DNA of 13,482 nucleotides from Candidatus Margulisiibacteriota bacterium (GTDB taxonomy: Bacteria > Margulisbacteria > Termititenacia > Termititenacales > Termititenacaceae). A program made the translations under genes and the position numbers. Of this stretch, positions 11,882 to 13,482 are shown in pieces. The stretch's first letter is position 1, and every line of letters begins with the position of its first letter. Under the pieces are notes generated by a model that worked only from the letters and a program-made list of their open reading frames with translations, searched no databases and had not been told where the DNA came from. The stretch covers positions 1 to 13,482 of the forward strand of contig JAIRZV010000168.1 of assembly GCA_031267055.1 (NCBI GenBank), given 5' to 3'.

Positions 11882-13282
11882 ATGGCCGAAAAAATTGCCA
11901 GACAGAGAAAACCAGAGCAAGCCCCGCAAGTTCGCCGGACAAATTTTCTGGAAGTGGCTGGCAATTACTCACCGGAGCAGGCGCGTTTGGAAGCCGGACG
12001 CTGTCTGCAGTGTAAGAATCCGGCCTGCGTATCGGGCTGTCCGGTCGGCGTACAAATCCCGCAATTTATTCAACAGATCAAAGACGGCGCTTTTGCCAGG
12101 GCTTATGAGATCATCCGCGCGGATAATTATTTGCCGGCGGTCTGCGGTCGTGTCTGTCCGCAAGAAACCCAATGCGAGGGACGTTGCGTGCTCGGCAAAA
12201 AAGGCGAACCGGTGGCCATTGGCAATTTGGAAAGGTTCGCGGCGGATTGGGCGGCGGTAAATACCGCCGCGGAAACGCGTGAATTCGCGTTTCCGCGCGC
12301 GTCGCGCGCCCAATCCGCCGCGAAGATTGCCGTGGTCGGTTCGGGGCCGTCGGGCCTGACCTGTGCCGCGGAATTAAACGCCGCGGGTTTCGACGTGACT
12401 GTTTTTGAGGCTCTGCATGAATTGGGTGGCGTATTGGCTTATGGCATACCGGAATTCCGCCTGCCCAAAGAAATAGTCCGCCGCGAAATAGAAAATTTGT
12501 CCGCCGCTGGCGTGCGTTTTGAGACGAACGCGGTTATCGGCAAAATACGCACGATCGACGAACTGCTCCAAGATTTTGCCGCGGTGTACATTGCCAGCGG
12601 CGCGGGATTTCCGTCCTTTATGAATATCACTGGCGAGGATTTGAATGGCGTGTATTCCGCCAACGAATATCTGACGCGGCTCAATTTGATGAAAGCCTAT
12701 CAATCCGGCGCGGACACGCCAGTCTTAAAAGGCCAAAACGTTGCGGTGATCGGCGGTGGTAATGTGGCTCTGGACGCGGCACGCAGTGCGTTGCGTCTCG
12801 GCGCTACGCAGGTCTATCTCATCTACCGACGTTCGCGCGCGGAAATGCCGGCGCGCCGCGAGGAGATACAGCACGCCGAGGAAGAAGGCTTAAAATTTTT
12901 GTTCCTGCATAATCCGGTACAATATCTCGGCGACGAAAAAGGTTTTGTGCAAAAAGCGCTTCTGCAAAAAATGACGCTGGGCGAACCGGATGCTTCTGGC
13001 CGCCGCCGGCCCGTGCCGGAAACCGGCAGTGAATACGAATTGGCGGTGGATACGGTGATAGTCGCGGTCGGCACGCAGGCCAATCCGATACTCAAAGACA
13101 CGACGCCGGATCTGCCAACCGACAAACGCGGCTATATAATCATCGATGAAAACGGACGTACTGCCAAAAAAAGCGTTTGGGCCGGCGGCGATATTGCCAG
13201 CGGCGCGGCGACTGTCATCCTGGCGATGGGTTCAGGCAAACGTGCGGCTAAATCTATAGGAAAGTATGTTCGTTCTGCCTGA
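11882..13282 (+). CDS. nfnB: NfnB/SudA: GltD-like iron-sulfur flavoprotein subunit
   Basis: This 466-residue protein has an N-terminal [4Fe-4S] domain with two cysteine groups (C41, C44, C49, C53 and C88, C92, C98, C102). It then has an FAD-binding motif VVGSGPSGLTCAAELNAAGFDVTVFEA (151-177), an NAD(P)-binding motif VIGGGNVALDAARSALRLGA (289-308) and the C-terminal FAD clamp GGDIASGAATVILAMGSGKRAAKSI. This is the glutamate-synthase small-subunit (GltD) architecture. Pairing with nfnA rather than a large GltB subunit points to the bifurcating transhydrogenase (NADPH side plus ferredoxin). AAGGGG before the ATG is the ribosome binding site. The linker at about 119-148, between the iron-sulfur and FAD domains, is encoded by an extraordinary nested inverted repeat (12236-12324). 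Confidence 0.92.
   Translation: MAEKIARQRKPEQAPQVRRTNFLEVAGNYSPEQARLEAGRCLQCKNPACVSGCPVGVQIPQFIQQIKDGAFARAYEIIRADNYLPAVCGRVCPQETQCEGRCVLGKKGEPVAIGNLERFAADWAAVNTAAETREFAFPRASRAQSAAKIAVVGSGPSGLTCAAELNAAGFDVTVFEALHELGGVLAYGIPEFRLPKEIVRREIENLSAAGVRFETNAVIGKIRTIDELLQDFAAVYIASGAGFPSFMNITGEDLNGVYSANEYLTRLNLMKAYQSGADTPVLKGQNVAVIGGGNVALDAARSALRLGATQVYLIYRRSRAEMPARREEIQHAEEEGLKFLFLHNPVQYLGDEKGFVQKALLQKMTLGEPDASGRRRPVPETGSEYELAVDTVIVAVGTQANPILKDTTPDLPTDKRGYIIIDENGRTAKKSVWAGGDIASGAATVILAMGSGKRAAKSIGKYVRSA
12236..12324. repeat. Nested inverted repeat (three-way-junction-like) inside nfnB
   Basis: The outer arms 12236-12253 (TTCGCGGCGGATTGGGCG) and 12307-12324 are perfect 18-bp reverse complements. Directly inside lie GCGGTA/TACCGC (12254-12259 with 12262-12267) and, immediately next, a 12-bp stem CGCGGAAACGCG (12268-12279) with its complement at 12286-12297 around a 6-nt loop. 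Nine bases (12298-12306) remain before the right outer arm. In total 72 of 89 bases can pair. The reading frame is open throughout and encodes the interdomain linker (residues 119-148). Confidence 0.9.
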
Positions 13283-13348
13283 ATAGCGCTAAGAGAGCGG
13301 CGCGGTCAATAAGGACTGAATTGAAATAGTCTGCCGAAAGCCACTTTA

Positions 13349-13377
13349 TTGCCATTTTTCACGAAGTATACTATATT
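13349..13377 (+). promoter_or_regulatory. Sigma70-type promoter of the last gene
   Basis: TTGCCA (13349-13354) and TATATT (13372-13377) are 17 nt apart, each one mismatch from consensus. The start near 13384 gives a leader of about 36 nt with GGAGG at 13404-13408. Confidence 0.7.
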
Positions 13378-13419
13378 ACCGAAACTTAATTGTTCACAAA
13401 TCCGGAGGTAATTACAAAA

Positions 13420-13482
13420 GTGTCCAGCGAGCCGAAACTGTCCCAGGACTTGCAAGATTTTATCAAACTATGGAAAGACAAA
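13420..13482 (+). CDS. Start of an unidentified protein (partial, runs off right edge)
   Basis: A GTG start at 13420 has a strong GGAGGT ribosome binding site (13404-13409, 11 nt from GGAGG to GTG) and a near-consensus promoter upstream. The 21 visible codons read MSSEPKLSQDLQDFIKLWKD plus K, hydrophilic and probably helical, with no stop before the edge. No ATG alternative is available close to the ribosome binding site. Too short to assign; it starts its own transcription unit 137 bp after nfnB. Confidence 0.65.
   Translation, partial: MSSEPKLSQDLQDFIKLWKDK

Noticed and set aside
1..13482. CRISPR arrays, tRNA or rRNA genes, transposases or integrases
   Set aside because: No regularly spaced repeats, cloverleaf-like sequence, rRNA-like stretches or recombinase motifs were seen on either strand.

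Overview
The window looks like a chromosomal segment of a diderm (outer-membrane) bacterium, probably an anaerobe from a poorly characterised lineage. Envelope evidence is a TolC-type outer-membrane protein with a MacA/MacB-type adaptor and ATPase, plus a periplasmic Spy/CpxP-like protein. Anaerobic metabolism is suggested by an NfnAB (SudBA) flavin-bifurcating ferredoxin:NADP+ oxidoreductase pair. The phylum cannot be fixed from sequence reading alone; a candidate phylum such as Margulisbacteria is only a guess.

Layout. Positions 1-2664 (minus strand) hold a tolC-macA-macB-type tripartite export operon, cut at the window edge inside the ATPase. Positions 2710-7094 form an accessory island. 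It has two copies of the same cassette: a small XRE/HTH regulator on the minus strand, divergent from a phage-tail-collar (microcystin-dependent-protein-like) gene on the plus strand. Each has a sigma70-like promoter with a dyad lying on it. Between the cassettes sit an AT-rich KilA-N domain gene, a 210-bp gap with hairpins, and a Phd-type antitoxin/PIN toxin pair. Positions 7164-8470 hold an ECF sigma factor, a small single-TM protein (probable anti-sigma) and a Spy/CpxP-like exported protein, a layout like CnrH/CnrY/CnrX. The rest is housekeeping or metabolic: UDP-glucuronate decarboxylase (minus), TrmB tRNA methyltransferase (plus), an unrecognised long coiled-coil protein (minus), nfnA-nfnB (plus), and the first 21 codons of another gene at the right edge.

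Two gene-start styles are visible. Operon-internal genes, the collar genes, the antitoxin and the last gene have clear Shine-Dalgarno sequences. Eight transcription-unit leaders (xre1, tolC, KilA-N, ECF sigma, uxs, trmB, coiled-coil, nfnA) lack one and instead carry a -10-like hexamer ending 5-12 nt before the ATG, suggesting leaderless or nearly leaderless mRNAs. The uxs/trmB pair diverges from a 24-bp gap centred on a perfect 10-bp palindrome that supplies a -10 element in both directions.

The most unusual structures are an 89-nt nested inverted repeat inside nfnB (perfect 18-bp outer stem enclosing two adjacent hairpins), a perfect codon-aligned 30-bp palindrome inside the KilA-N gene, and the duplicated regulator/collar cassettes themselves, which have no other phage tail genes around them.
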